Shown here one piece after another: positions 27,222 to 37,002 of a stretch of 64,000 nucleotides of DNA (positions are counted from its first letter, which is position 1; each line of letters starts with the position of its first letter). Origin of the DNA: Staphylococcus pettenkoferi (GTDB lineage: Bacteria > Bacillota > Bacilli > Staphylococcales > Staphylococcaceae); NCBI RefSeq assembly GCF_002902685.1, contig NZ_PPRN01000044.1, positions 1 to 64,000 of the forward strand, given 5' to 3'. The position numbers and the translations under genes are program-made. The notes beneath the pieces are model-generated. The model had not been told where the DNA came from. It saw nothing but the letters and a program-made list of their open reading frames with translations, and made no database searches.

Positions 27222-28106
27222 ATGAAGAAAATTAGTTGTTTACTTACTCTAATCGTTTTAACACTTTTAGTTGCAGGTTGTAAAAACAATGAGCCTAAAG
27301 ACTTAGCGAAATTTGAAAAGCATCTTGATCAAACGCAGCAGAAAGAAGCAAAAATGAAACAGACGTTAAATCATCTGGATTTGAAACAAATTGATCAACT
27401 TAAAGAACAACAAATGACAGATAAAAATAAGAAAGAATTCAATGAGCTTCAAACTGACATCAACAGTAAGCTGATGCCCCAGATGAGAGCATATGAGAAA
27501 TCCGCGAAAAAGTTGCCAGCCGAGTCTTCTAAAGTGAAACATCTTAAACAAACGTATCTTCAAGGTGTGAAACAGAAAAAGCAGAAAGTGAAAGATCTTA
27601 AAACATTCGTCGATTTATGTAATCAATCTGTTAAAGCAAACGAGGATATTCTAGATTACACGAAATTGTTTGAGAAAAAACGCTCACTCATGGAAGAAAA
27701 TGTTGATAAAGCGAACAAGCATGGTAACAAGCAAGATGTTGAAACTTTTACGAAAAAGGTAGAAAATAATAACAAGGAACTCAAAAATACGGCAGAAAAT
27801 CACATCAACGACCAGAATCCTAAAAAAGGGAAAAAAGCAATTGAAGAGCATATTATGCCGCTCATTGATAAGCAAATCAAAGATCTCAATCAAACGACGA
27901 TTACAGATTCAAATGTGAATGAAGCGCGTAAAAATGCGATTGAAATGTACTACAGCTTACAGAACTATTATGAAACACGTCAAGATACGATGGGCATTAC
28001 ACAACGTTTAGCAAAAATTGATCTTCAGAACTTACCGAAAAAAGGTAAAGACTTAGAGAGTGATGACAAAGCCTTTGATAAGGAATTAAATCAACTTAAA
28101 TCTTAG
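27222..28106 (+). CDS. EMYY-motif lipoprotein of unknown function
   Basis: 294 aa. Lipoprotein signal peptide ending in lipobox VAGC (Cys ~20). The mature part is Lys/Gln/Asp/Asn-rich and almost entirely helical, likely coiled coils (e.g. ~25-110, ~150-200). The sequence EMYYSLQNYYETRQD near residue 245 is the hallmark of the staphylococcal EMYY lipoprotein family. Monocistronic with its own promoter. No enzymatic motif is visible; a structural or envelope-stress role is a guess. Confidence 0.8.
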   Translation: MKKISCLLTLIVLTLLVAGCKNNEPKDLAKFEKHLDQTQQKEAKMKQTLNHLDLKQIDQLKEQQMTDKNKKEFNELQTDINSKLMPQMRAYEKSAKKLPAESSKVKHLKQTYLQGVKQKKQKVKDLKTFVDLCNQSVKANEDILDYTKLFEKKRSLMEENVDKANKHGNKQDVETFTKKVENNNKELKNTAENHINDQNPKKGKKAIEEHIMPLIDKQIKDLNQTTITDSNVNEARKNAIEMYYSLQNYYETRQDTMGITQRLAKIDLQNLPKKGKDLESDDKAFDKELNQLKS

Positions 28107-28148
28107 TCGCTTTGTCAATTCAAAGTCATATTAATTTATAATAAACGG

Positions 28149-28177
28149 TTAACAACAAAAAGGTAATTGTGTATAAT
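28149..28177 (+). promoter_or_regulatory. Promoter of the brxC/ytxJ gene
   Basis: TTAACA (28149-28154), 17-nt spacer, TATAAT (28172-28177). It predicts a leader of ~130 nt containing CGATG/CATCG and other short hairpins. Confidence 0.6.
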
Positions 28178-28313
28178 TGGAAACATTGACATAGGAAATT
28201 ATTTATCATTACGAAGAGTAGACGAAAAATCGATGTAACATCGTGTATTAATCTCATCTCAATTTCGATAAAGTAAGACGTCTGCTCGCTAAATTATCTT
28301 AGAGGTGAATAGA

Positions 28314-28634
28314 ATGGCTATAAAGCTGAGTTCGATTGACCAGTTTGAACAAGTGCTAGAGGAGAATCGTTATGTCTATATACTGAAACACAGTGAGACA
28401 TGTCCGATTTCTGCGAATGCATATGATCAGTTCAACAAATTCTTATATGAAAGGGACATGGACGGTTATTACTTAATCGTTCAACAAGAAAGAAATTTAT
28501 CTGATTATATCGAAGAGCAAACAGGCGTGAAGCATGAATCACCACAAGCTTTCTACTTTGTAGATGGCAAAGTGAAGTGGCATGCGAGTCACGATGATAT
28601 TAACGTTGCAACATTAGCTAAAGCTGAAGAATAA
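28314..28634 (+). CDS. Bacillithiol-system redox protein BrxC/YtxJ
   Basis: 106 aa from the ATG at 28314; AGAGGTG ends six nt upstream, and the GTG at 28305 lies inside that SD. Thioredoxin-like fold of the YtxJ (DUF2847) family with the single-Cys motif TCPIS (Cys30) in HSETCPISANAYDQF. Family members are monothiol bacilliredoxins that remove bacillithiol from proteins after oxidative stress. The C-terminal strand/helix PQAFYFVDGKVKWHASH fits the thioredoxin fold. Single gene with its own promoter. Confidence 0.85.
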   Translation: MAIKLSSIDQFEQVLEENRYVYILKHSETCPISANAYDQFNKFLYERDMDGYYLIVQQERNLSDYIEEQTGVKHESPQAFYFVDGKVKWHASHDDINVATLAKAEE

Positions 28635-28695
28635 AGAATTATGTATATGTCATTGTTAGAGCAGGGCGATAGCTCCTTTCTCAACAGTGACGGTA

Positions 28696-28752
28696 GGGAG
28701 CAGAAGTTGTCTCGTGTACACGTAAGTTACGGGCATCGTTCTGCTCCCGTTT
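28696..28752 (+). terminator. H3-like terminator after brxC
   Basis: GGGAGCAGAA (28696-28705) pairs exactly with TTCTGCTCCC (28739-28748), then GTTTC. A second GAGCAG at 28660 suggests nested pairing. The remaining sequence to 28931 is an ordinary leader for glycerate kinase. Confidence 0.75.
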
Positions 28753-28931
28753 CTTATTTCATGAAATCGTGACACAGGACATGTATAATAGAGTATTGAA
28801 CAATTCGATGAGCGACAGATTGATTGAGTGTCGCGGAGAACTGACTGACACATTAATTACACAGATATTTAACCAACAACAATTAATTTTTAAACAGTAA
28901 GTAATGAGTAAGAAATAGATGAGGTGACAGG

Positions 28932-30053
28932 ATGAAAGTATTAGTAGCCATGGATGAATTTAATGGTATCATTTCAAGTTACCAGGCGAATAGATATGTA
29001 GAAGAAGCAGTGGCAAGTCAAATCGACTCTGCTGATATTGTTCAAGTCCCATTGTTTAATGGACGTCACGAACTCACAGATTCAGTGTTCTTGTGGCAAT
29101 CAGGAACCAAATACCGTCTCAATGTACATGACGCGGATATGAACCCAGTTGAAGCGTTATATGGCATTACTGAAAAGGGTATGGCGGTGATTGAAGGTAA
29201 TTTATTCTTAAAAGGTGAGAAATCAATTGAAGCTCGCACAAGTTACGGCATGGGTGAAGTAATTGCAGATGCCTTGAACCATGGTGCTAAACATTTAGTT
29301 ATTTCTCTCGGTGGTTTAGATAGCTTTGATGGTGGTGCAGGGATGTTGCAAGCACTAGGCGCACGTTTCTATGATGATGGAGCACAACCTATCGATGTAA
29401 CTGAAGGTCCACGCGTGTTGAAGTATATTCGTAAAGTTGACTTCTCAGATTTACATTCAGGCTTACAAAGTGCGCGCATCCAAGTCATGTCTGATTTCGA
29501 TAGTAAGCTCTACGGACGTCATAGTGAAATTATGCAGACGTATGAAGCTTACGGTTTAACGCGTGAGAAAGCTGCAGAAATTGATAATTTAGTATGGTAC
29601 TTCAGTGAAATATTGAAGAGTGAAGAACGTCTGACTTTAGGACCTGTCTTACGTGGTGGCGCTGGTGGCGGTATTGCAGCGTTGCTCAGTGAAATGTTTG
29701 AAGCGGAAATTATGACGAGCCACGAACTCGTCGATCAAATTACACACTTGGAAAGCTTAATTGAGCAAGCCGACTTGATTCTGTTCGGAGAAGGTGTGAA
29801 CGAACGCGACCATGTGTTAGAGACGACAACTCAGCGCATTGCTGAACTTGCGACGAAGTATGACAAGCCATCGATTGCGATTTGTGCTACGCCGGATAAG
29901 TTCGAGCACTTCGAGTCGCTCGGCGTCACAGCCATGTTCAATACCTTTATTGAGATGCCGAAGTCTTACACTGATTTTAAAATGGGTATTCAAATCCGTC
30001 ACTATACAGTTCAAGCTATCAAATTACTGCAAACTACTTTAAATGACCAATAA
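28932..30053 (+). CDS. Glycerate kinase
   Basis: 373 aa, ATG with GAGGTGACAGG upstream. GarK/GlxK family: N-terminal MKVLVAMDEFNGIISSYQAN (the usual DSFKGSLSS region, here divergent), Gly-rich ISLGGLDSFDGGAGMLQALG, GPVLRGGAGGGIAALL and ILFGEGVNERD. Phosphorylates D-glycerate. Compared with the family, the first motif lacks the typical DSFKGS, so substrate use may have shifted. Single gene; ends at a strong shared terminator. Confidence 0.85.
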   Translation: MKVLVAMDEFNGIISSYQANRYVEEAVASQIDSADIVQVPLFNGRHELTDSVFLWQSGTKYRLNVHDADMNPVEALYGITEKGMAVIEGNLFLKGEKSIEARTSYGMGEVIADALNHGAKHLVISLGGLDSFDGGAGMLQALGARFYDDGAQPIDVTEGPRVLKYIRKVDFSDLHSGLQSARIQVMSDFDSKLYGRHSEIMQTYEAYGLTREKAAEIDNLVWYFSEILKSEERLTLGPVLRGGAGGGIAALLSEMFEAEIMTSHELVDQITHLESLIEQADLILFGEGVNERDHVLETTTQRIAELATKYDKPSIAICATPDKFEHFESLGVTAMFNTFIEMPKSYTDFKMGIQIRHYTVQAIKLLQTTLNDQ

Positions 30054-30062
30054 ATTTAAATA

Positions 30063-30109
30063 AAGGCCTTAAACGTTGAGTTAGGATGCTCAAGTTTAAG
30101 GCCTTTTTT
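30063..30109. terminator. Terminator between glycerate kinase and pepT
   Basis: AAGGCCTTAAAC (30063-30074) pairs with GTTTAAGGCCTT (30094-30105) with additional TTGAG/CTCAA inside, then TTTT. It probably serves both convergent genes. Confidence 0.9.
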
Positions 30110-30149
30110 ATAGACTAAAAATCATTTTATCACAACAAAAAGTCGTCAA

Positions 30150-31394
30150 TTAATCTGTCGTTGTTGTATCCTGTGACTTCGCAACTTCTTCTGCAATACC
30201 AATAATCACTTTCACTGCTTGTTCCATGATGTCGATTGAAGCGTATTCAAACGGACCGTGGAAGTTGGCACAACCTGTGAAAATGTTTGGCGTTGGAAGT
30301 CCTTTGAAGGACAGTTGACTACCATCTGTACCGCCGCGAATCGGTTCAGTATTCGGCGTGATATTTAAACGTTCAAAGACGCGTTTCGGAATATCAATAA
30401 CATGAGGGACGGCTTGAATCTTATCACCCATGTTATAGTATTGATCTTCAATGTCTACTTCGACAGGGTCATTGGTGTAATGACTATTAATGTCGTCGCG
30501 AATTTCAAGCAATTTCGTCTTACGTGCTTCGAATGTATCGCGATCATGGTCGCGGATGATGTATTGTAACTTCGCCTCTTCGACATCGCCGTTTAACTGC
30601 ATGAGATGATAGAAACCTTCGTAACCTTCTGTACGTTCAGGCACTTCATCTTGTGGAAGCAGTTGGTTAAATTGTTGGGCGAGTAATAGGGCGTTAACCA
30701 TCGCATTTTTAGCAGAACCAGGATGGACGTTTACACCATGGCATGTTACCGTCGCACCTGCAGCATTAAAGCTCTCGTATTGTAGTTCGCCGTATTCACT
30801 ACCATCCATCGTGTAGGCGAAATCCGCATCGAAGCGGTCGACGTCGAATTTATGAGGGCCACGTCCGATTTCCTCATCCGGAGTGAAGCCAATTCTGATA
30901 CGGCCGTGTTTAATCTCAGGGTGTTCTGTGAGATAGCGCATGGCTTCTACGATTTCGACCACACCTGCTTTATCATCAGCTCCAAGTAGTGAAGTCCCAT
31001 CGGTTATCATCAATGTATGACCTTCCACTTGTTTCATCCCAGGGAAGACATCTTGGCTCAATACGCGATTAGTATTTCCAAGTTGAATAGGTTGCCCATC
31101 ATATTTTTCGATGATTTGAGGGTGGACATTGCTCGCATTGAAATCTGGTGATGTATCCACGTGAGCGAGGAAACCGACTGTGGGTACTTCAGTATCAATA
31201 TTGCTATCAAGTGTCGCAAAGAGATAGCCATTCTCGTCCATGTCCGTTTCGAGTCCCATGTCTGTTAATGTACGTTCTAAGAGTTTAAGTAAATCCCATT
31301 GTTTTTCTGTAGAAGGTGTCGTATCTGAATCAGGATTTGATTGTGTATCGATTTGCGCATAGGTTTTTAAACGCTCGATTAATTGTTGTTTCAT
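30150..31394 (-). CDS. pepT: Peptidase T (tripeptide aminopeptidase)
   Basis: 414 aa from the ATG at 31394; AAGGGG lies nine nt upstream and overlaps the upstream in-frame TTG at 31403. M20 family dizinc metallopeptidase: zinc ligand motifs [47 protein letters not shown] and the last His in [13 protein letters not shown]. Releases the N-terminal residue from tripeptides in the cytosol. It complements the two POT peptide importers elsewhere in the window. Confidence 0.95.
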   Translation of the reverse strand: MKQQLIERLKTYAQIDTQSNPDSDTTPSTEKQWDLLKLLERTLTDMGLETDMDENGYLFATLDSNIDTEVPTVGFLAHVDTSPDFNASNVHPQIIEKYDGQPIQLGNTNRVLSQDVFPGMKQVEGHTLMITDGTSLLGADDKAGVVEIVEAMRYLTEHPEIKHGRIRIGFTPDEEIGRGPHKFDVDRFDADFAYTMDGSEYGELQYESFNAAGATVTCHGVNVHPGSAKNAMVNALLLAQQFNQLLPQDEVPERTEGYEGFYHLMQLNGDVEEAKLQYIIRDHDRDTFEARKTKLLEIRDDINSHYTNDPVEVDIEDQYYNMGDKIQAVPHVIDIPKRVFERLNITPNTEPIRGGTDGSQLSFKGLPTPNIFTGCANFHGPFEYASIDIMEQAVKVIIGIAEEVAKSQDTTTTD

Positions 31395-31731
31395 TGCTAT
31401 CAACCCCTTTTTCTTGTATACCTATTATAACGTGTGTGGGTGAGAATGACAGGAATCTGTGATTGCGTCTTTTTTACGTGAGGAGGTTTGAGGCTTGTAA
31501 AAGGGGAGGACGGTTAGTTGTGTGTAAAAGGTGCCGGTTCATGGGCAAAATAACTTAGCCCTATGAAGAAGCGTGTCCTTATAGCTTTAAAAACGCTTGT
31601 TCAAATAAAAAAACGCCAATTTCTCATCTAACTTGCGTGTCTTTTCCTTTTACTAAAATGAAAAAGAAAGGACAGCTAAGGATGGAAATTGACGTCATTT
31701 ACAAATATTCTATGTCTGGAATTTCAAAGAT
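31395..31731. other. pepT to ThrE-small-subunit intergenic region
   Basis: 337 bp. Holds the pepT leader and an imperfect hairpin near 31650-31677 (TGTCTTTTCC... / ...GAAAGGACA) that may end the leftward ThrE operon. No gene seen. Confidence 0.5.
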
Positions 31732-32232
31732 TTAAGCACGGTTATTCATATTATAACTTTTACGATACGTTTTACCTTTAATACGTCCAAAGTACTGCTT
31801 AACCCGTATATAGAGGTGATAAACGATTTCGGCGCACAGGATACCGAAGGCGATGGCACCAGAAATCAGTGTGACCTCTAAGAATGTATTAACGGCATGT
31901 GTGTATTCGTTTGAAACGAGGAAGCGTGTCGCTTCGTATGCTAATCCTCCAGGAACGAGAGGAATGATGCCGGGTACGATGAAGATGATAACGGGTCTTT
32001 TATAATGACGACTCATAATGTGACTCATCAAAGCCAAGATGAAACTACCGAGAAAGGCCGCCATCACTTTACCTAACTCTGCGTCTAGTGTCAGTTTATA
32101 AATAATCCAACCCATGGCACCTACGAAACCACAGGCTAAGAGTAGACGCCGTGGCGCATTAAATAAGATTGAGAATAGGATCGTAGCTAAGAAACTGATA
32201 ATAAAGTGAAAGATGTACACAAAAATACTCAC
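31732..32232 (-). CDS. Threonine/serine exporter-like protein, small subunit (ThrE C-terminal half, DUF3815)
   Basis: 166 aa, GTG start with AAGGAGA upstream. Four or five hydrophobic helices; motif VPGIIPLVPGGLAYEATR is the C-terminal-half equivalent of the ThrE repeat. In many Firmicutes ThrE is split into two genes, and the larger half lies directly upstream (15 bp). Probably forms a heteromeric amino-acid exporter, with substrate not proven in staphylococci. Confidence 0.8.
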   Translation of the reverse strand: MSIFVYIFHFIISFLATILFSILFNAPRRLLLACGFVGAMGWIIYKLTLDAELGKVMAAFLGSFILALMSHIMSRHYKRPVIIFIVPGIIPLVPGGLAYEATRFLVSNEYTHAVNTFLEVTLISGAIAFGILCAEIVYHLYIRVKQYFGRIKGKTYRKSYNMNNRA

Positions 32233-32247
32233 TGTCTGCGTCTCTCC

Positions 32248-33012
32248 TTAATAAAAGATTAATAATACGATGGCAACGCCTGCGCCAATCGCAAAGGACG
32301 TTAAGGCAGCTTCGACACCACGCGACATACCCGCGAGGAGCTCGCCAGCCATTAAGTCACGAATCGCATTGGTAATCAGAATACCAGGCACGAGAGGCAT
32401 GACGCCTGCGATGGTAATTGTGTTCTGATTGTACGCCCAACCAAGATGCGTCGCTGTTGCCGCAATTAAGATCACGACAGCGGCACTGATAAATTCAGAG
32501 AAGAATTTAATTTGGATAAATTTCTGAATCCATTCAAATGTAAGGAAGGCACCAGCACCCGCAATGACTGCGTAAATGAAGTCATGTGCCACGCCTCCAA
32601 ACATAAATAGGAAGAAACCACATGCGATGGCAACAGCAAAGAATTTCAATACCGTCGTAAATTGTAAAGACATATGATGCAGATGCACGAGTTCTGATTT
32701 TGCCTCATCAATGGTTAATTTGTGTGCAGCAATTTTACGAGAAATATTATTTACTAAAGCAATCTTCTCTAAATCAGTCGTACGTTCACGAATGCGGATT
32801 AAACGCGTGTTAGTACGATTATTTAACGAGAAGATAATCGCTGTCGATGTGACGAAACTATATGTATCCTTTAAACCGTAGCTTGCAGCCATGCGATTCA
32901 TCGTATCTTCAATTCGATAGGTTTCAGCACCGCTCTCTAGCAATATCCGTCCGGCTACGAGCACGAGATCGATGACTTTATCTTCGTCGATGATTGTAAT
33001 TGATTCTGACAT
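32248..33012 (-). CDS. Threonine/serine exporter-like protein, large subunit (ThrE N-terminal half, DUF1212)
   Basis: 254 aa, ATG with AGGAGG upstream. A cytoplasmic ~115-residue N-terminal part (GRILLESGAETYRIEDTMNRMA..., SFVTSTAIIFSLN) precedes about five membrane helices with the motif GVMPLVPGILITNAIRDLMAGE. This is the DUF1212 half of ThrE. It forms a two-gene operon with the small subunit downstream. Confidence 0.85.
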   Translation of the reverse strand: MSESITIIDEDKVIDLVLVAGRILLESGAETYRIEDTMNRMAASYGLKDTYSFVTSTAIIFSLNNRTNTRLIRIRERTTDLEKIALVNNISRKIAAHKLTIDEAKSELVHLHHMSLQFTTVLKFFAVAIACGFFLFMFGGVAHDFIYAVIAGAGAFLTFEWIQKFIQIKFFSEFISAAVVILIAATATHLGWAYNQNTITIAGVMPLVPGILITNAIRDLMAGELLAGMSRGVEAALTSFAIGAGVAIVLLIFY

Positions 33013-33139
33013 AAGTGCGCCTCCTATTCACCACAATAGAGCTATTGAAAGTTTACAGCTTGGACGGTCTTCTTTCAATATATTTTTTGAGTTGTAATCA
33101 ATTTTCATTTTTCTAAAATGTGCGTTTAAAATAACGCGA

Positions 33140-33176
33140 GTGCAGTACGCTAGAATCATAGATTGATGTACTGCAC
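33140..33176. repeat. H3-like hairpin remnant
   Basis: GTGCAGTAC (33140-33148) and GTACTGCAC (33168-33176) are exact inverted repeats. The loop contains AATCATAGATT, also present in the H3 loop of copy A (140-150), suggesting a relict of the dispersed family. Confidence 0.55.
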
Positions 33177-33180
33177 CTTA

Positions 33181-33228
33181 AAAAAGGGATGAGACTAGCC
33201 ACACGTTACCGTGCGTTAGTCACACCCC
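33181..33228 (-). terminator. Terminator of gdpS
   Basis: On the minus strand GGGTGTGACTAACG pairs with CGTGTGGCTAGTCTCATCCC (imperfect) and is followed by TTTTTT. Confidence 0.75.
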
Positions 33229-33283
33229 AATGGGCAAGCTTAAATAATAATGACTAATTAGTTATTACCAGAAAAATGTGAGA

Positions 33284-34354
33284 TTAAACTTTGATAATTG
33301 GGTTAAACATCACTTGGTTTCGTCCTTCTTTTTTCGCTACATGTAACATATCATCTGCATCTTTAAAGACCTTGCGTTGTGATTTGTAATCTTCGCGCGT
33401 TAAATAGCCGACTCCGATAGATACAGAAAGTTTAATGACTTCTTTATCTGGCAAGTGGAATGACGATTGTTCTACCCCTTTACGGATGCTTTCGCCTAGT
33501 TTCACACATTGATCGAGTGAGTAGTTGCGCAAGACGATAGAAAATTCTTCACCGCCATTTCTAAAGATCTGGATATGCTCGGGTACATAATTGATAAGTA
33601 GTTGTGCCATTTGACGTAGGACTGCATCTCCAGCTTGGTGAGAATAATCATCGTTAACATCTTTAAAGCCATCGATATCGATAAGTAGCAGACCTAAACC
33701 TTCTTGGTGCTCATCAGCGAGACGTGACGTTTCGTTGAGATGACGGTCGAATTCTTTAACGTTACCCAATCCTGTGAGATAGTCGAGTTTCTCTTCATTC
33801 TCATAACGGTTTACGAGCGAGAAGAAATGCCAAATATCTAAGAAAGTCAATGACGCCGTAATCGTTAATACGAATGACAATGGCACTAAGAACATTAATT
33901 TGACTAACTCATAATAAGGGCTGATCAACGCTAGAATAAGTAATAAGACGAGACTGATTAAATTAAGAATTTGTATTGAAGCGAAATCACTTTGCTTCAA
34001 GAAAGGTCCGATAGCGCTGACGATGACCGCAATAACGATGAGTGTAATACTGCCAATATAATCGTAATGAAAGACGAGTATACTCACGATAGATACCACT
34101 ACGGCCGAGCTGACGGTAAAGAACATATTCGTATAGCGACCAAGGAAGAGTAGCGGTACGAATGTGAGATAAAGTTCATATCGATTCATCAATGGTATCG
34201 GATTGACTGCTAAGAGTAGCGCAATAATGGTCATTAAGATGGCCACATACACTTGCGAGAACACCATATTTTTATTCTCGGAATACTGTAAGCGATGGAA
34301 TAAGTAGATTCCCGCCACAGTAACTGCAATGTTGTAAATGATAGCTTCAAACAT
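33284..34354 (-). CDS. gdpS: GGDEF-domain membrane protein GdpS
   Basis: 356 aa, ATG with AAAAGGAGCG upstream. Five or six membrane helices (~1-185), then a GGDEF domain (~195-350) with the active-site motif as GGEEF (near 268) in [12 protein letters not shown]. Matches GdpS, the one widely conserved GGDEF protein of staphylococci. GGEEF is compatible with diguanylate cyclase chemistry, but published work on staphylococcal GdpS assigns biofilm and virulence effects that do not need c-di-GMP. Single leftward gene with its own terminator. Confidence 0.9.
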   Translation of the reverse strand: MFEAIIYNIAVTVAGIYLFHRLQYSENKNMVFSQVYVAILMTIIALLLAVNPIPLMNRYELYLTFVPLLFLGRYTNMFFTVSSAVVVSIVSILVFHYDYIGSITLIVIAVIVSAIGPFLKQSDFASIQILNLISLVLLLILALISPYYELVKLMFLVPLSFVLTITASLTFLDIWHFFSLVNRYENEEKLDYLTGLGNVKEFDRHLNETSRLADEHQEGLGLLLIDIDGFKDVNDDYSHQAGDAVLRQMAQLLINYVPEHIQIFRNGGEEFSIVLRNYSLDQCVKLGESIRKGVEQSSFHLPDKEVIKLSVSIGVGYLTREDYKSQRKVFKDADDMLHVAKKEGRNQVMFNPIIKV

Positions 34355-34946
34355 GACTGGTTCGCTCCTTTTAAATCTCCTTTGTTATTGTAAGTGAAAT
34401 TCTACTTTTTGTCATTTAGTTCCTCAGATTCGAGCGGTATTTATAGTTTGTTTCGAGAGCAAGATGAGGTTAGAGATCGCGTGTGTAGTAGGCGAAATTG
34501 TTCAAAGGTTTTGAATGAAAGTGGGGGATTGCTTTTGAGTAAAATGCAGGGAAGCGGTCGAGCGGTTATTTGAAATGATGACGATATTTAATTGAGTGGA
34601 GTTGAAAAGTTCGAGAAAGTAAATAATGACAAAATGTATGTATGTATGTATCTGGCGCTTGCTCTATCGCAAAATTTTACGGCTATATTAGTGTGAACGA
34701 TTGATAATTATCCGTAGCAATAAATAAGTTCAAGATTAAATTAACAATCTACAATGATATGGATTGTCTTATTAAAAGTATATGCGTTATTATAACTTCA
34801 AGTGACATATTGTAGCATAGTAAAGTAAAATGAACGTAAAGGGTAAGTTAAGTCTACGTGTAAGTGTGTGCGATTTTACCAATATCCTCACATTACAGAC
34901 TTTCTTTCACCAACCTCACGAAACTTATATATTTGAAGGTGAACTG
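34355..34946. other. gdpS-tagO divergent intergenic region
   Basis: 592 bp. Contains a tetranucleotide run (ATGT)4.5 at 34634-34651, a weak promoter candidate TTGTCT-N18-TATTAT (34764-34793), and otherwise AT-rich sequence. The in-frame extension of tagO to 34830 lacks an SD and does not match the family N terminus. No gene is called. Confidence 0.5.
34634..34651. repeat. ATGT microsatellite
   Basis: Four and a half tandem ATGT units, about 300 bp upstream of tagO and 280 bp from gdpS. Confidence 0.85.
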
Positions 34947-36005
34947 ATGTATACATTATTGCTCGTATTATTCACTATGATAGTCAGTTTAATTATAACG
35001 CCTATTATTATTAAGATATCTTATAGATTAGGGATTGTAGATAAACCCAATTATCGCAAGATACATAAGCAACCTATCTCGGTTTTAGGTGGTACAGTTA
35101 TACTATTCTCATTTTTCATTGGAATATGGTTAGGCCATCCTATCGAAACGGAAGTGAAACCACTGATTATCGGCGCGGTAATTATCTATCTCGTCGGTTT
35201 AATTGACGATATTTACGATTTGAAACCACTGGTGAAATTGGCTGGACAAATTGTGGCTGCACTCGTCGTAGTCTTCTATGGTGTGACGATTGATTTCATC
35301 TCACTACCCATCGGTCCAACGATTCACTTTGGAATCTTAAGCATACCCATTACCGTGATTTGGATTATTGCAATTACGAACGCGATTAATTTAATTGACG
35401 GTTTAGATGGCTTGGCTTCAGGCGTCTCAGCAATCGCCTTATTAACGATTGGTTTTATCGCTATTTTACAAGGAAACATCTTCATTATTATGATTTGTAG
35501 TGTGCTTTTCGGTACGTTACTTGGATTTTTAGTATTCAACTTCCATCCAGCGAAGATTTTCCTCGGAGATAGTGGCGCGTTGCTGATAGGCTTTATCGTC
35601 GGTTTCTTATCTCTTTTAGGTTTTAAAAATATTACCTTTGTATCGCTATTCTTCCCGATCGTCATCCTTGCAGTACCGTTTATCGATACATTGTTTGCAA
35701 TGATACGTCGTGTGAAGAAAGGGCAACATATTATGCAAGCAGATAAATCTCATTTGCATCATAAATTATTACAGCTTGGTTATTCGCACCGACAAACCGT
35801 AATGTTGATTTACTCCATTGCACTCATGTTTAGTCTGTCCAGTATTATTCTGTATTTATCACAACCATGGGGCGTACTCATGATGTTGATCCTCATCGTA
35901 ATTACGATTGAATTAATTGTAGAGTTCACTGGATTGATTGATGATGACTATCGTCCGTTGTTGAAATTGATTGAACAAAGGGAGCGTAAACATCGAGGAG
36001 AGTAG
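34947..36005 (+). CDS. tagO: Undecaprenyl-phosphate N-acetylglucosaminyl 1-phosphate transferase TagO
   Basis: 352 aa from the ATG at 34947, which has GAAGGTGA upstream and yields the conserved N terminus (MYTLLLVLFTMIVSLIITP). Eleven or so membrane helices. MraY/WecA-family motifs: GLIDDIYDLKP (Asp-Asp), NAINLIDGLDGLASG, FLGDSGA, and HIMQADKSHLHHKLL. Transfers GlcNAc-1-P to undecaprenyl phosphate, the first step of wall teichoic acid synthesis. Single gene, followed by a bidirectional terminator. Confidence 0.95.
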   Translation: MYTLLLVLFTMIVSLIITPIIIKISYRLGIVDKPNYRKIHKQPISVLGGTVILFSFFIGIWLGHPIETEVKPLIIGAVIIYLVGLIDDIYDLKPLVKLAGQIVAALVVVFYGVTIDFISLPIGPTIHFGILSIPITVIWIIAITNAINLIDGLDGLASGVSAIALLTIGFIAILQGNIFIIMICSVLFGTLLGFLVFNFHPAKIFLGDSGALLIGFIVGFLSLLGFKNITFVSLFFPIVILAVPFIDTLFAMIRRVKKGQHIMQADKSHLHHKLLQLGYSHRQTVMLIYSIALMFSLSSIILYLSQPWGVLMMLILIVITIELIVEFTGLIDDDYRPLLKLIEQRERKHRGE

Positions 36006-36084
36006 TTTTCAATGAGGATTTTTTGAAGCTAAGTTTATCTTCCGAGTTCTATATATTTAAAATAAACATTTTACAACTAACAAT

Positions 36085-36118
36085 AAGCCACTCCGCTGCA
36101 TTAATCAGGGAGTGGCTT
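36085..36118. terminator. Bidirectional terminator between tagO and yigZ
   Basis: AAGCCACTCC (36085-36094) and GGAGTGGCTT (36109-36118), exact inverted repeat with a 14-nt loop. Confidence 0.88.
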
Positions 36119-36135
36119 TCGTTATCTCATCAACG

Positions 36136-36774
36136 TTAGTTTGTCTCAATATCAAACGGCAACCGCATAGGTTCGCCTGTCTCTAAATCATACTGACCTG
36201 CTGTTACTCGGTTGAGAAAATCAACATAGTCGTCGTAATCCGCTTCAACGACATCAATTTGATAGCTTACTTTATCAGTATACGTCGTATCGCGCAACAT
36301 GTAAGGCGTGGATTCCAATTCGTATTCAAGTTTGCCAGTGAGATCATAGCCGATCGTTACTGTAGTTGGAAGCGCGCTTCGTAGCTCAACACGACCCGCA
36401 TCATAGATCACATCGCGTACAGCACCACTGTATGCACGAATAAGCCCACCGCCGCCTAATTTAATTCCCCCGAAATAACGTGTTACGACGACACAAACAT
36501 TATGTGTATCTAGTTTCTTTAATATTTCGAGCATGGGTACTCCGGCTGTACCACTTGGCTCACCATCGTCATTCGCTTTCTGAATGTTCATTTGGTCGCC
36601 CACAGTATAGGCAGAGCAGTTGTGGGTCGCCTCATGATGTTCTTTCTTCTTCTGAGCGATAAAGTCTTTCGCTTCTTGCTCTGTTTCCACAGGTTTAATG
36701 TGAGCGATAAATCTTGATTTATTAATAACATTTTCAATCGTATGTTCATTTTTAACTGTTATGATGGCGTCCAT
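36136..36774 (-). CDS. YigZ/IMPACT family protein (YvyE)
   Basis: 212 aa, ATG with AAAGGATG upstream. Impact N-terminal fold with SRFIAHIKPV, HNCSAYTVG, DDGEPSGTAGVPMLEIL and VVVTRYFGGIKLGGGGLIRAYS, followed by the small DUF1949 C-terminal domain (~140-205). Member of the UPF0029 family; bacterial members may act in translation control or on nucleic acids, but no precise role is known. In B. subtilis the homolog yvyE also sits near tagO. Confidence 0.9.
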   Translation of the reverse strand: MDAIITVKNEHTIENVINKSRFIAHIKPVETEQEAKDFIAQKKKEHHEATHNCSAYTVGDQMNIQKANDDGEPSGTAGVPMLEILKKLDTHNVCVVVTRYFGGIKLGGGGLIRAYSGAVRDVIYDAGRVELRSALPTTVTIGYDLTGKLEYELESTPYMLRDTTYTDKVSYQIDVVEADYDDYVDFLNRVTAGQYDLETGEPMRLPFDIETN

Positions 36775-37002
36775 TCTGTCGTCACATCCTTTGTTCTCTT
36801 TACGTGAATTTCACCGAGCATCTCGTGTTAAAATGCCTCTATCGCAGGTTTGCTAAGCTCATGAGGTCTTCACGTACACTATTTAAAGTTGTAATACCTT
36901 TTATTATACACTGAACGGCAGATGAGATTAAATGTAAAAAGCAATTTTCTTTTAGTGAAAAATAAGGTATGATTGTGCTAAGTATAATTTAGGAGGATTA
37001 AG

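Noticed and set aside
34830-34946. 39-residue N-terminal extension of TagO
   Set aside because: No SD, not membrane-like, absent from the family; ATG 34947 has GAAGGTGA.
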